The notes beneath the pieces were generated by a model. The model saw only the letters and a list, made by a program, of their open reading frames with translations. It ran no database searches and was not told the DNA's origin. A program made the position numbers and the translations under genes. From Chitinophaga skermanii (GTDB taxonomy: Bacteria; Bacteroidota; Bacteroidia; Chitinophagales; Chitinophagaceae), in contig NZ_QLLL01000003.1 of the NCBI RefSeq assembly GCF_003259335.1, positions 372,001 through 436,000 of the forward strand: 64,000 bases of DNA. Reading direction: 5' to 3'. This document shows positions 9,286 through 17,289 of the stretch, piece by piece; position 1 is the stretch's first letter, and the number at the start of each line of letters is the position of its first letter.

Positions 9286-9894
9286 ATGAAAGGCTTACTG
9301 TTACTCCTGGCATGTTGTTATTTGATGAGCGCTTGTAAGAATAATGCATCGAAACAAGCAGTAGAACAAGAGAATGTATTAGTACCCGATACGCTATTAT
9401 ATAATGATAGCGCTTTTCTTTTCTACGAGAAAGTGCCCAATGGTAAATACCTGCTTACTTGGGGCCGCAACGCCGACAACCCCGTAGGGCAAGACACGCT
9501 GGGGCCTATGCCCAAAGGCTTGCCTACAGTGCGTTGGCAAAATGCAGCAGCTATTTGTATTGAAGGCGATTGTGGTAGCGCCTGCACATTTGCGTATATA
9601 TTGCCCTTAGAGAAACTGTCGAAAAGTAAGCATTACTTGTTTCCCTTGTCGTATAATCCCGATCAATCGCTTATTTGCTATAGTAGCAACCGCGTAAAAG
9701 ATAAAGCACTTGCCACGGTTGAAAACTACATCACCGGCAAGCAAATGCAAATACTCTTACCTTATTTCCCCGGCACTGCCCCGTACGCCACCATAGATAG
9801 TGTTTCGTTCGTGAAGAATAATCAATTGTATATCGAATGGAAACATATAACCGGCAAGAAAATGAAAAAGACGATACCCATAAAATTGAAATAG
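9286..9894 (+). CDS. Hypothetical secreted lipoprotein
   Basis: 202 residues with an SPII signal peptide (MKGLLLLLACCYLMSAC, lipobox MSAC at residue 17). It should be acylated and exported. The mature part has a Cys pair in CIEGDCGSACTF and alternating beta-type segments, but I recognise no family. It is divergent from the DCC gene and lies 107 bp before the SGNH hydrolase gene. No function is assigned. Confidence 0.7.
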   Translation: MKGLLLLLACCYLMSACKNNASKQAVEQENVLVPDTLLYNDSAFLFYEKVPNGKYLLTWGRNADNPVGQDTLGPMPKGLPTVRWQNAAAICIEGDCGSACTFAYILPLEKLSKSKHYLFPLSYNPDQSLICYSSNRVKDKALATVENYITGKQMQILLPYFPGTAPYATIDSVSFVKNNQLYIEWKHITGKKMKKTIPIKLK

Positions 9895-10001
9895 GTTGCT
9901 TTGCTGTAGCGAGTTTGAGGCAATCGTTTGAAATAATGCGTGTGAAATTATGTTTTGAATGTTGAGCGAAATATATTGTGCGAAATGAATGTTCGATCAA
10001 C

Positions 10002-11096
10002 ATGAAAAGATTACTATGCTTACTATTGTGTAGCCTGAACGCCTTGTTCTTGCAAGCACAAACGAAACCCGATTCTACGTTATCTACCTTAACTTTTGTA
10101 GATGCAGCCAACTTACAAGTGATCAATAAATATCACAAAGAACCTAATTACAACCGTTTACCGGCACAGTACAAAGACAAAGTACGCAAAGAGGTATGGT
10201 CGTTAAGCTTACACAGTGCAGGTATTGCCGTACGTTTCCGTAGTAATGCCAGCACCATCGGCGCGAAATGGAAATTAAAAAACAATGCCCGCATGAATCA
10301 CATGGCCTACACAGGTATCAAAGGCTTGGACTTATATGCTTTAGTGGGTAACCAATGGCAATTCGTCAACAGCGCCATCCCGAACGATACGCACAACAAC
10401 GAACGCGTGATCCTCAGCAATGCCGATACTACTATGCGCGAATACATGCTTTATTTGCCCTTATACGATGGCGTAGATTCTGTGAGCATTGGCGTGAACA
10501 AAGGTGCTAAGATTGAGAAAACCACTTCGCCTGTTATGATGGCTCCTAAACCTATTGTGTATTACGGCTCTAGCATTGCCCAAGGTGGTTGTGCCAGCAG
10601 AACAGGCATGGCATTTACAAGCATTCTTTCCCGGAAAGTGCAAACACCGCTTATTAACCTAGGTTTCAGCGGCAACGGGATGATTGAAGCCCCGATTGGC
10701 GAAGCTATGACGGAAATTGATGCGGCCTTGTACATCGTAGATTGCAACCCGAATGCTGCCGCCGATGTGATTTATGAAAGAACAATCGCTTTAGTAAAGC
10801 AAATTCGTGCTAAAAAGCCTAATACCCCCATTCTTTTAGTAGAAGGATTCTTATATGAAACAGGCTATTTCAATAAAGCCATTCACCCCATTGTACAAAA
10901 GAAAAGAACAGAATTAACCAAAGCATTTCAAACCTTACAGAAAGCCGGTGTAAAAGGAATTACCTACTGTAAAGCAGATGGTTTCATTGGAACGGATCAT
11001 GAAGGAACTGTAGATGGTATACATCCTACAGATGTTGGAATGGAACGTATTGCAGCGGGATTATTGCCTGTTGTGAAGAAGTTGTTGGGGAAATAG
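10002..11096 (+). CDS. Secreted SGNH/GDSL hydrolase with N-terminal jelly-roll-type domain
   Basis: Predicted exported esterase, probably a carbohydrate deacetylase or acyl esterase. The ATG at 10002 gives a signal peptide ending at LFLQAQ. An in-frame GTG at 9978 would put extra residues before it. The N-terminal all-beta domain (about 25-175, SGNH_hydro_N type) precedes the hydrolase domain. The latter starts with IVYYGSSIAQGG (block I serine, GSS variant), continues with NLGFSGNG (block II Gly) and VDCNPN, and ends with DGIHPTDVGM, which holds the catalytic Asp-His pair. The length of 364 fits the Bacteroidota group. The substrate is unknown. Confidence 0.87.
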   Translation: MKRLLCLLLCSLNALFLQAQTKPDSTLSTLTFVDAANLQVINKYHKEPNYNRLPAQYKDKVRKEVWSLSLHSAGIAVRFRSNASTIGAKWKLKNNARMNHMAYTGIKGLDLYALVGNQWQFVNSAIPNDTHNNERVILSNADTTMREYMLYLPLYDGVDSVSIGVNKGAKIEKTTSPVMMAPKPIVYYGSSIAQGGCASRTGMAFTSILSRKVQTPLINLGFSGNGMIEAPIGEAMTEIDAALYIVDCNPNAAADVIYERTIALVKQIRAKKPNTPILLVEGFLYETGYFNKAIHPIVQKKRTELTKAFQTLQKAGVKGITYCKADGFIGTDHEGTVDGIHPTDVGMERIAAGLLPVVKKLLGK

Positions 11097-11133
11097 GAGG
11101 GAATGAAAAGGTGTTACCAACCTTATGAAATAT

Positions 11134-11160
11134 GGTGGTTCGAATCCAGTCTTTGGCACA
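11134..11160 (+). other. tRNA 3'-end-like fragment
   Basis: A T-loop-like string (GGTTCGAATCC, 11137-11147) is followed by a short acceptor-like tail ending GGCACA. Only 3-4 T-stem pairs form, and there is no D-arm or anticodon arm upstream. This is at best a remnant or attachment-site scar. The match may also be chance. Confidence 0.3.
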
Positions 11161-11162
11161 TC

Positions 11163-11196
11163 ACTGGACAAACAAGTTAAAACCTGTTTGTCCAGT
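11163..11196. terminator. Strong hairpin between convergent SGNH and sulfatase genes
   Basis: A perfect 12-bp stem (11163-11174 with 11185-11196) and a 10-nt loop are followed by TTTA. The T tract is short, so terminator function is likely but not certain. Confidence 0.6.
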
Positions 11197-11293
11197 TTAT
11201 TGCCGCTTATTTCTAATAGTGTAATCATTCTTCACGTGCTTTACTTTCTAAAGCTATAAGGTGAGAGGTGAATGACGTTGAACTTAATTTCCA

Positions 11294-12871
11294 TCACTGT
11301 TTCATACCAGAACCAGGTGCATTCACTTTCAATCTACTAGAATTAATCCTATCTATTTCTGCCTCTACACCATCGGGAGCGAAGCTAGCCGGTAATTGGG
11401 AAGGCGGGTAATTCCTAAATGTTTCAAGGAATTCTATCGCATGAAAGCTACCTTGTCCTATTAAATAATCATTATCAACCAGCCATGCATAATACATGTC
11501 AGATGCTTGGTCGGCTCTTTCCATGGGGTCCATGCGTAAATTAAATAGTTTAGGTACCCGGTAGGTTATAAAAGGATCCTTCCATACATTGAAACCCGCA
11601 GGGGCAGATTGCTCCCTGAATACTACTTTCCAATCGCCGTACCTAATGGCAACAAGTTGAGCATCGTCATTGATATAGATGAATTCCTTTCTAAAGCTCT
11701 TATCAGTCTTACCCGTAATAAAATCAAGTTGATTATAACCGTCAAGATGTACTTTATAACTTTTTCCTCCTACATTCGATCCTTTCAATAAATCTTGTTT
11801 GATATTGTTATTGCCGGCGGCCGCTAGCAATGTAGGAAACCAATCGAGACCTGAAAAAATTTGGTTGGTAACACCGGGTTTTATATGACCAGGCCAACGA
11901 ATAAAGGCAGGAACACGGTATGCCCCTTCCCAGTTAGTATTTTTTTCACTTCTGAACGGTGTGGTCGCCGCATCTGGCCAACTAAATTGATTAGGACCAT
12001 TATCTGTCGTGAAAATCACAATCGTATTGTCTGCTATTTTTAGATCATCTAAAAGCTTCAGTAATTTACCCACGTTGTCATCTAATTCTAACATACCATC
12101 CGCATAAAAATTACCTGGCATGCCCGCACGTCCTAGCATAGACGGACGAACATGTGTTTTAAAGTGCATCCTAGTAAAGTTCATCCAAGAAAAGAATGGT
12201 TTGCCTTGTTGTACTTGTTGTTTAATCCAGTCTATACAGGCCCCCGTTGTTTCATCGTCAACTGTTTCCATTCGTTTAATGGTGAGCGGACCGGTATCTT
12301 CCACCTTGCCATCGGCAGTACTACGAATGACACCTCTCGGCGTATTTGCTTTAGTGAAGGCAGGATCATCTTTAGGCCATGTTGGATGTTCTGGCTCTTC
12401 TTCTGCATTTAAGTGATAGAGGTTGCCAAAAAACTCATCAAATCCATGCCGAGTGGGTAAATACTCGTCTTTATCACCCAAATGGTTTTTGCCAAACTGG
12501 CCACACATATAGCCAAGCGGTTTCAATGCCTGCGCAATTGTGATATCTCGGTCTTGTAAGCCTACCGGCGCTCCCGGGATACCCACTTTCGATAACCCCG
12601 TTCTTTTCGCTGATTGACCAGTAATAAAGGTGGCCCGCCCAGCAGTACAACTATTTTCTGCATAATAATCGGTAAACATTAGTCCTTCTCTTGCCAGCCT
12701 ATCCAAATTAGGGGTTTGGTAGCCCACCACGCCAAAAGAATAGGCACTTATGTTAAACTGGCCTATGTCATCACCAAAAATAACAAGTATGTTCGGTTTT
12801 TTTTGCGCGTAAACTGTTGCTATACCTATCAATAGCATGGTGCATACAAATAAAATACGCTTGCATCTCAT
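11294..12871 (-). CDS. Secreted arylsulfatase (formylglycine-type sulfatase)
   Basis: Periplasmic sulfatase that hydrolyses sulfate esters, probably from sulfated glycans or aryl sulfates. The signal peptide ends near ATVYAQ (residue 23). The metal-binding Asp pair is seen in VIFGDDIGQ (D34, D35). The formylglycine site is SCTAGRATFITG with C75 as the residue to be oxidised (C-x-A-x-R, cysteine type). A later metal-site segment is FTTDNGPN. The length of 525 is typical. No maturase or glycan-utilisation genes adjoin it, so activation must come from a maturase elsewhere. The substrate is open. Confidence 0.92.
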   Translation of the reverse strand: MRCKRILFVCTMLLIGIATVYAQKKPNILVIFGDDIGQFNISAYSFGVVGYQTPNLDRLAREGLMFTDYYAENSCTAGRATFITGQSAKRTGLSKVGIPGAPVGLQDRDITIAQALKPLGYMCGQFGKNHLGDKDEYLPTRHGFDEFFGNLYHLNAEEEPEHPTWPKDDPAFTKANTPRGVIRSTADGKVEDTGPLTIKRMETVDDETTGACIDWIKQQVQQGKPFFSWMNFTRMHFKTHVRPSMLGRAGMPGNFYADGMLELDDNVGKLLKLLDDLKIADNTIVIFTTDNGPNQFSWPDAATTPFRSEKNTNWEGAYRVPAFIRWPGHIKPGVTNQIFSGLDWFPTLLAAAGNNNIKQDLLKGSNVGGKSYKVHLDGYNQLDFITGKTDKSFRKEFIYINDDAQLVAIRYGDWKVVFREQSAPAGFNVWKDPFITYRVPKLFNLRMDPMERADQASDMYYAWLVDNDYLIGQGSFHAIEFLETFRNYPPSQLPASFAPDGVEAEIDRINSSRLKVNAPGSGMKQ

Positions 12872-13200
12872 AATTGAAAACGTTTATGAAGTAAATAATT
12901 GTTTACAAGAAGTGATGAGACGTATATGCTTAGGATCCTCAGCCTCGAAAGAAAGTAATACTTTCTTGAAGCAAGATTTATTGCTACATATGTATTGATG
13001 ATGTAAGATGTGCTGCTTAGATGCTGCTACTTACTCGTACAGAATTAGCTGTCTAGTAGGTAGTCAATGTGGGATAACAACTTCATTATAAATTATTAAC
13101 CGTATTTGAATTAAATTGTTCAAACGCGTTCAACTTCTAATATCTCACAGTTTTCGTCAATACGAAAGCCCTAGATTGAAGTCATCTAATTAAGTTGATA
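12872..13200. other. Intergenic region upstream of the sulfatase
   Basis: AT-rich gap holding the sulfatase promoter region. A perfect 8-bp hairpin with a 3-nt loop lies at 12949-12967. A short palindrome AACGCGTT lies near 13124-13131. No ORF, RNA gene or recognised operator is evident. Confidence 0.4.
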
Positions 13201-13238
13201 AAAAAGACACCGTCATTTCTTAGGAATGACAGTGTCTC
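13201..13238 (-). terminator. Terminator after the YidD-like gene
   Basis: The stem GACAC-x-GTCATT / AATGAC-x-GTGTC (13207-13238, one mismatch) has an A-run at 13201-13206. On the reverse strand that run becomes the T tract. Confidence 0.8.
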
Positions 13239-13253
13239 TTAGAAAGGGAACGA

Positions 13254-13553
13254 TTATTTTTGTAGATCAATACTCCTTAAATACCATGCTGAAACCTCTT
13301 GCTCGTCAATTATATCGCCACAAGGTAAAAGCATTTGGGTATGGCCATTAATGGGATTGTTAAAGATTTCACAGCCACTTCGGCAATTTTGAAAGCGATA
13401 TTTAAACGCGCGTACACCGGCGTGAAATCCATTGACGGAAGTTGCCTGGTAAACATATTTTGAACAGGATATATTGAATACACATTTCCTTCTTTTAGCA
13501 GCGGGAATAATCACCCAATAAAGCCGTATGGCTAACAAGATGAGTTGTTTCAT
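13254..13553 (-). CDS. YidD-like membrane protein insertion factor family protein
   Basis: 99-residue protein with an N-terminal hydrophobic segment (LILLAIRLYWVIIP). It matches the YidD (haemolytic) pattern: a cysteine followed by SKY, then a Gly-rich helix and a second cysteine region (CSKYVYQATSVNGFHAG, FKYRFQNCRSG). Real YidD has the classic CSxYxxxA. Here CSKYVYQA is kept, but the flanking residues and the C-terminal cysteine extension differ, so it is a divergent member. Its ATG overlaps the stop of the upstream gene by 4 bp (13550-13553), which points to translational coupling. It is not next to yidC, rnpA or rpmH, so a housekeeping role is uncertain. Confidence 0.65.
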   Translation of the reverse strand: MKQLILLAIRLYWVIIPAAKRRKCVFNISCSKYVYQATSVNGFHAGVRAFKYRFQNCRSGCEIFNNPINGHTQMLLPCGDIIDEQEVSAWYLRSIDLQK

Positions 13554-13783
13554 TTTCTAGTAAATACAACCATTTGTCTTTGTGTAGTATATCCTTGGGT
13601 AGCTCCAAAACCAAAGCAACCCGCTGTAGGTTGAACATATGTAGATACGCTTTCTAGCCTTATATATTCCCAACCTTGTACTGCTTGATTATCAATTAAC
13701 TCTTGTAATTGGTCCGCCACGTGGTTGGAAGTACCATTGGAAGGATTAATAGAAGCGACAAATGGGATGACTTTGTATTCCAT
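13550..13783 (-). CDS. Small DUF4177-like protein
   Basis: 77 residues, no signal peptide. The pattern EYKVIPF at the N-terminus, a central helix LQELIDNQAVQGWEYI and a final strand RQMVVFTRK fits the DUF4177 fold (EYKV...GWE...). It is the first gene of a two-gene unit with the YidD-like protein, joined by a 4-bp overlap. The function is unknown, and the pairing suggests the two act together. Confidence 0.6.
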   Translation of the reverse strand: MEYKVIPFVASINPSNGTSNHVADQLQELIDNQAVQGWEYIRLESVSTYVQPTAGCFGFGATQGYTTQRQMVVFTRK

Positions 13784-13895
13784 AGATTTTTGTTGATGAA
13801 TGGGTTTAATAAGTAATTATTTCATCACAAATATATTTGCCTGTTAAAGCAAATATTTATGGTTTCCCGTAACATGCTTTTCCCTTTTACCAGCA

Positions 13896-14318
13896 CTATT
13901 TAAAGGCAATAACCTCCCTCATCACCCGCACCTCCAACCACACCAACATCCCAATCACGCCTATTTCCCCCATAAAATAAACCAACCCCCAACCAGTTAA
14001 ATCCCCTATGTAATACGCCACGATCCAAGCTGTTAATCCACAATACGCCAAATTCCCAATAATCATGGCTTTTATAAAACCACGCCAATGATCCCGCAGG
14101 CATATACTACATATACCCGAGTAAATACAAATAGCGATAGCCACCAGCGATAATCCTTGTAGAATATGTACCGGTAAACCAATGAAGCGATGGAAATACA
14201 TCCCAAACAGCACAAGTAATACAGCCGTTAATAAAGCGCCGATAGCATCCAAGATAAATAGCTTTCGCGGTTGCTGTACAAATGTTTGAATGATATGGTG
14301 AATGGGTAAACTCATCAT
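13896..14318 (-). CDS. Hypothetical four-helix membrane protein
   Basis: 140 residues with four predicted membrane helices (about 20-45, 50-72, 82-105, 110-132) joined by short loops. I recognise no family. Two adjacent ATG codons (14318 and 14315) are possible starts. It is transcribed away from the 254-residue secreted protein at 14479. Other long reading frames over the same DNA lack comparable hydrophobic periodicity and are taken as shadows. Confidence 0.55.
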   Translation of the reverse strand: MMSLPIHHIIQTFVQQPRKLFILDAIGALLTAVLLVLFGMYFHRFIGLPVHILQGLSLVAIAICIYSGICSICLRDHWRGFIKAMIIGNLAYCGLTAWIVAYYIGDLTGWGLVYFMGEIGVIGMLVWLEVRVMREVIAFK

Positions 14319-14478
14319 GATGTATAAATAGGGGCTTCCTCAATAATACCACATTTCTCTTCAACCACACAAATAAAATAAATACCACCAAACCCAATTC
14401 CACCAGTAGCCCAATTTTGTAACGTATATTTATGTTCTCTCCTCGATTTTATTTTACCCAACATTTATTCATTCTCTC

Positions 14479-15243
14479 ATGAAACCATTCTCTAGGTTAG
14501 CAGTGGCGTGCGCCATGATGCTATGTAGCGCGCAATTATCAGCGCAAGTAGATACTATTCGGGTAGGACAGTTGTTACCCCAATATTTAAAACCCGGTAA
14601 CACCAAGTACCTCGTTTACATGGAAGACAGTACCAGTGGTGCTAAAATAGGTGCCAGCATTTGGGAGCGTACTACGAATATCGAGGAGGTGAACGGTAAA
14701 AAGGCCTTCGTAGTAAAGCAACATTGGTATAATATCGATACCATGAATTCCCAACGTATTATAGTGTCTTATTGCGATGCGAAAACCTTTCTGCCTATCT
14801 ACCACGAAGCCATTTCGCAGAACAAAAAAGGAGTAGGACGTACAGAGAAATTCGAGTTTACACCGGGCAAAATTGCAGCCCCTAACGACGAGAAATTAAC
14901 AAACAAAGGGTTTACTCTGAATACCTCCGAACCTACGTTCAACTGGGAGCTGGATATGGAAACCTTCGTTCAACTACCCTTGAAAGTAGGAAAAACATTT
15001 GCTGTAAATTTTTATCACCCCGGTTCGCCACAAAAGCCACAATTCTACTTATATAACGTGCCGGCTGAAGAAACATTAACCTCCACCCAAGGTACAAAAC
15101 TGCGTTGCTGGAAACTGACAACCGCCATGCCTCAAATGAAGTATACATGCACTTGGTGGATTGACCAGAAAACCCGCACCGTGGTGAAAATGGAAGAAGC
15201 ATTTAGCGGGAAGTACCGTTATAAATTATTGATGTCGATTTAA
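14479..15243 (+). CDS. Hypothetical exported protein (DUF3108-like)
   Basis: 254 residues with a signal peptide (AMMLCSAQLSAQ, cleavage near residue 23). The mature part is beta-rich. It carries a mid-region on user-modifiable values (SYCDAKTFLPIYHEAI) and a C-terminal WWIDQKTRTVVKMEE, which resembles the DUF3108/LolA-like lipoprotein-carrier fold, where a strand with TRxVVK is common. This is a fold-level resemblance only. It is monocistronic and meets the Lrp gene tail to tail. Confidence 0.6.
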   Translation: MKPFSRLAVACAMMLCSAQLSAQVDTIRVGQLLPQYLKPGNTKYLVYMEDSTSGAKIGASIWERTTNIEEVNGKKAFVVKQHWYNIDTMNSQRIIVSYCDAKTFLPIYHEAISQNKKGVGRTEKFEFTPGKIAAPNDEKLTNKGFTLNTSEPTFNWELDMETFVQLPLKVGKTFAVNFYHPGSPQKPQFYLYNVPAEETLTSTQGTKLRCWKLTTAMPQMKYTCTWWIDQKTRTVVKMEEAFSGKYRYKLLMSI

Positions 15244-15253
15244 TTATTTGGTC

Positions 15254-15285
15254 AAGCAGCTAAGTGTAGGCACACTTGGCTGCTT
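15254..15285. terminator. Hairpin between two convergent genes
   Basis: A 14-bp stem with one G-U pair (15254-15267 with 15272-15285) and a 4-nt loop fills the 43-bp gap between converging stops. There is no T-run of note on either side, so termination is inferred from position and stem strength. Confidence 0.6.
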
Positions 15286-15286
15286 A

Positions 15287-15787
15287 TCAAACTTCGTCTA
15301 ACTGGAAAGCCGTTGTGTGTTTAGTTTCCGTCATAACAAAAGAGCTATGTACTTGTGCTATGTTCTCTATCGTGGCTAATTTATACGTAAGAAATTGCTG
15401 GTATTTATTCATGTCATTCACCACCACTTTGAGTAAGTAATCATAGTTCCCAGCTACGTGGTAGCATTCCATCACTTCATGGAGTTTGGCAATAGCAGCT
15501 TCAAAGTTTTTAATATGCGCGAGGGAATGTAGTTGTAACGATACACTACAAAAGGCAATCAAGGTTTTACCTACTTTCTGGCGATCGAGCAGGGTAACTT
15601 GCGATTTGATGAGCCCCATTTTTTCTATCTTCTTAATACGCTCGTATGTTGGCGTAATGGAAAGCCCCACCCGGTGAGCAATCTCCTTCGTATTCAACTT
15701 CGCATCCGCTTGCATAACTTGTAAAATGCGGCGATCTATTTTATCGAGATCATGCAACAGGGTAGATGAATTATCCTGGTTCAACAT
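15287..15787 (-). CDS. Lrp/AsnC family transcriptional regulator
   Basis: 166-residue regulator that senses an amino acid or related small molecule. The N-terminal helix-turn-helix occupies about residues 13-62 (LDKIDRRILQVMQADA, VGLSITPTYERIKKIEKMG). The C-terminal RAM ligand-binding domain is about 75-155 (GNYDYLLKVVVNDMNKY). It is divergent from the histidine decarboxylase gene, and the 135-bp shared upstream region is the likely control site. By location it is the candidate regulator of that gene, with histidine or histamine as possible effectors. This is an inference. Confidence 0.92.
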   Translation of the reverse strand: MLNQDNSSTLLHDLDKIDRRILQVMQADAKLNTKEIAHRVGLSITPTYERIKKIEKMGLIKSQVTLLDRQKVGKTLIAFCSVSLQLHSLAHIKNFEAAIAKLHEVMECYHVAGNYDYLLKVVVNDMNKYQQFLTYKLATIENIAQVHSSFVMTETKHTTAFQLDEV

Positions 15788-15922
15788 GCTTTCATTGCTT
15801 TGGTTAGTGTAAATATCCTATTATTTATCCATTTACAGTGCTTGTTTTCTAATTTAGGTGTAATGGCAGTCATGAAACACTAAAATTCCTAGTTTAGCAG
15901 TCTTAAGTAACTATTCCAAAGT

Positions 15923-17059
15923 ATGCATCAATATTTGTTGCCTGGCGAAGCTGCCAAACAATTAGAGGATTTATTGCAACAAGTAAGATCAAGTACACAC
16001 AATTTCCTAGGATACCCGGTATCGAAGGACTTTGACTATACGCCGTTGTTGCCTTTTTTACAATTCCCGATGAATAACTTGGGCGATCCGTTTGTGTCGT
16101 CGACGTACAACGTGGGCTCCCGCGAAATGGAAAGAGAAGTGGTGGCATTTTTTGCGAAGCTATTTCGTGCGGAAGCGCATAATTGGTGGGGCTATGTAAC
16201 GAACGGAGGTTCCGAAGGGAATCTTTATGGCCTGTACCTCGCGCGGGAGCTATACCCCAATGGTATGGTATATTATTCCGAATCTACCCACTACAGCGTG
16301 CAGAAAAACTTGCACCTGCTTAATATGCCCAACATCATCATCCGTTCCCAAGAAAATGGCGAAATGGATTATGAAGATCTGCAAAATGCCATCCGCATTA
16401 ACAGGCATATGCCCGTGATTATCCTCGCTAATATCGGTACTACCATGACCGAAGCCCGCGACGATGTTCGTCAAATCAAATCCATCTTAAAAGATATGGC
16501 CGTGCGCAACCACTACATTCACGTAGATGGTGCCCTTAGCGGCAGTTATAGTGCTTTTATTGAACCACGCCCTGCATTCGATTTTGCCGATGGTGCCGAT
16601 AGTATTGCGATTAGTGGGCATAAATTCATTGGCTCACCGATCCCTTGCGGGGTAGTAATTGCGAAGAAATCGAACCGCGACCGTATTGCTCGTTCCGTTG
16701 CCTATATCGGTAGCATGGATACAACCATTACCGGTTCACGAAACGGTCATAGCCCCTTGTTCTTATGGTATGCCATTCAAAGAATGGGAGAAGCGGGTTT
16801 GAAAGCAAGGGCCGAGCATAGTTTGCGAATGGCCGCTTACGCCGTGGAGCAATTACGTGAAAACGGGGTAGAGGCATGGAGAAATGAAAATAGTATTACG
16901 GTGGTCTTTCCTAGTCCATCTATTGAAGTTATACAACAATGGCAATTGGCAACGGAGAATGGGTACTCGCATATTATTTGTATGCCCAACATTACTACCG
17001 CCCAAATTGATGCATTTGTGAAGAGCGTAACATTAGAACATACAGGTCTTGTTTGTTAG
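15923..17059 (+). CDS. hdc: PLP-dependent histidine decarboxylase
   Basis: Converts L-histidine to histamine and CO2. Its 378 residues equal the length of the enterobacterial PLP-type histidine decarboxylases. The fold-type I core is clear: NGGSEGNLYGLYLAR (94-108), a stacking His in STHYS (H123), the PLP Asp in HVDGALSG (D202) and the Schiff-base lysine K234 in SGHKFIGSPIPCG. The SGHKFIGxPxPCG form is characteristic of Hdc and plant serine decarboxylase-like relatives, so serine decarboxylase is the main alternative. No antiporter or siderophore genes adjoin it. The divergent Lrp-type gene suggests amino-acid control. Confidence 0.87.
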   Translation: MHQYLLPGEAAKQLEDLLQQVRSSTHNFLGYPVSKDFDYTPLLPFLQFPMNNLGDPFVSSTYNVGSREMEREVVAFFAKLFRAEAHNWWGYVTNGGSEGNLYGLYLARELYPNGMVYYSESTHYSVQKNLHLLNMPNIIIRSQENGEMDYEDLQNAIRINRHMPVIILANIGTTMTEARDDVRQIKSILKDMAVRNHYIHVDGALSGSYSAFIEPRPAFDFADGADSIAISGHKFIGSPIPCGVVIAKKSNRDRIARSVAYIGSMDTTITGSRNGHSPLFLWYAIQRMGEAGLKARAEHSLRMAAYAVEQLRENGVEAWRNENSITVVFPSPSIEVIQQWQLATENGYSHIICMPNITTAQIDAFVKSVTLEHTGLVC

Positions 17060-17072
17060 CCTTGAAACCCGG

Positions 17073-17101
17073 AACCGGCCCGTAAAACGGCCGGTTTTTT
17101 C
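17073..17101 (+). terminator. Terminator after hdc
   Basis: The perfect 8-bp stem AACCGGCC/GGCCGGTT (17073-17080, 17089-17096) runs into a T-run to 17101. Confidence 0.92.
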
Positions 17102-17218
17102 CTTTTAGCAGGGTTAAAACTATTTGTGTAAAAACGCCTTTAAATATATTCACCATCCTTGTAAAAGACCCTTTTTCAGTACTAATGCATTCAAAATGAA
17201 TGCTTGTTATTTTGTGTA

Positions 17219-17234
17219 CTATTTGCGCAAATAG
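17219..17234. other. 16-bp perfect palindrome
   Basis: CTATTTGCGCAAATAG is self-complementary over all 16 bases and sits in the 3'-3' gap between hdc and cdaA. The same gap has a second small inverted repeat, GCATTC...GAATGC, at 17187-17203. It may be a protein-binding site. No assignment is possible. Confidence 0.5.
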
Positions 17235-17235
17235 C

Positions 17236-17271
17236 AAAAAGAAAGCCGTCTCTAACTGTAGAGACGGCTTT
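17236..17271 (-). terminator. Terminator after cdaA
   Basis: The perfect 12-bp stem AAAGCCGTCTCT/AGAGACGGCTTT (17242-17253, 17260-17271) has an A-run at 17236-17240, read as T on the cdaA strand. Confidence 0.9.
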
Positions 17272-17289
17272 TAATATTGTTAAGGAGAT

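Noticed and set aside
11134..11160. Functional tRNA gene
   Set aside because: Only a T-loop-like piece is present, with no anticodon or D arm.
13900..14403. Two further minus-strand frames over the four-helix membrane protein
   Set aside because: They overlap in other frames and lack a consistent hydrophobic pattern or start context.
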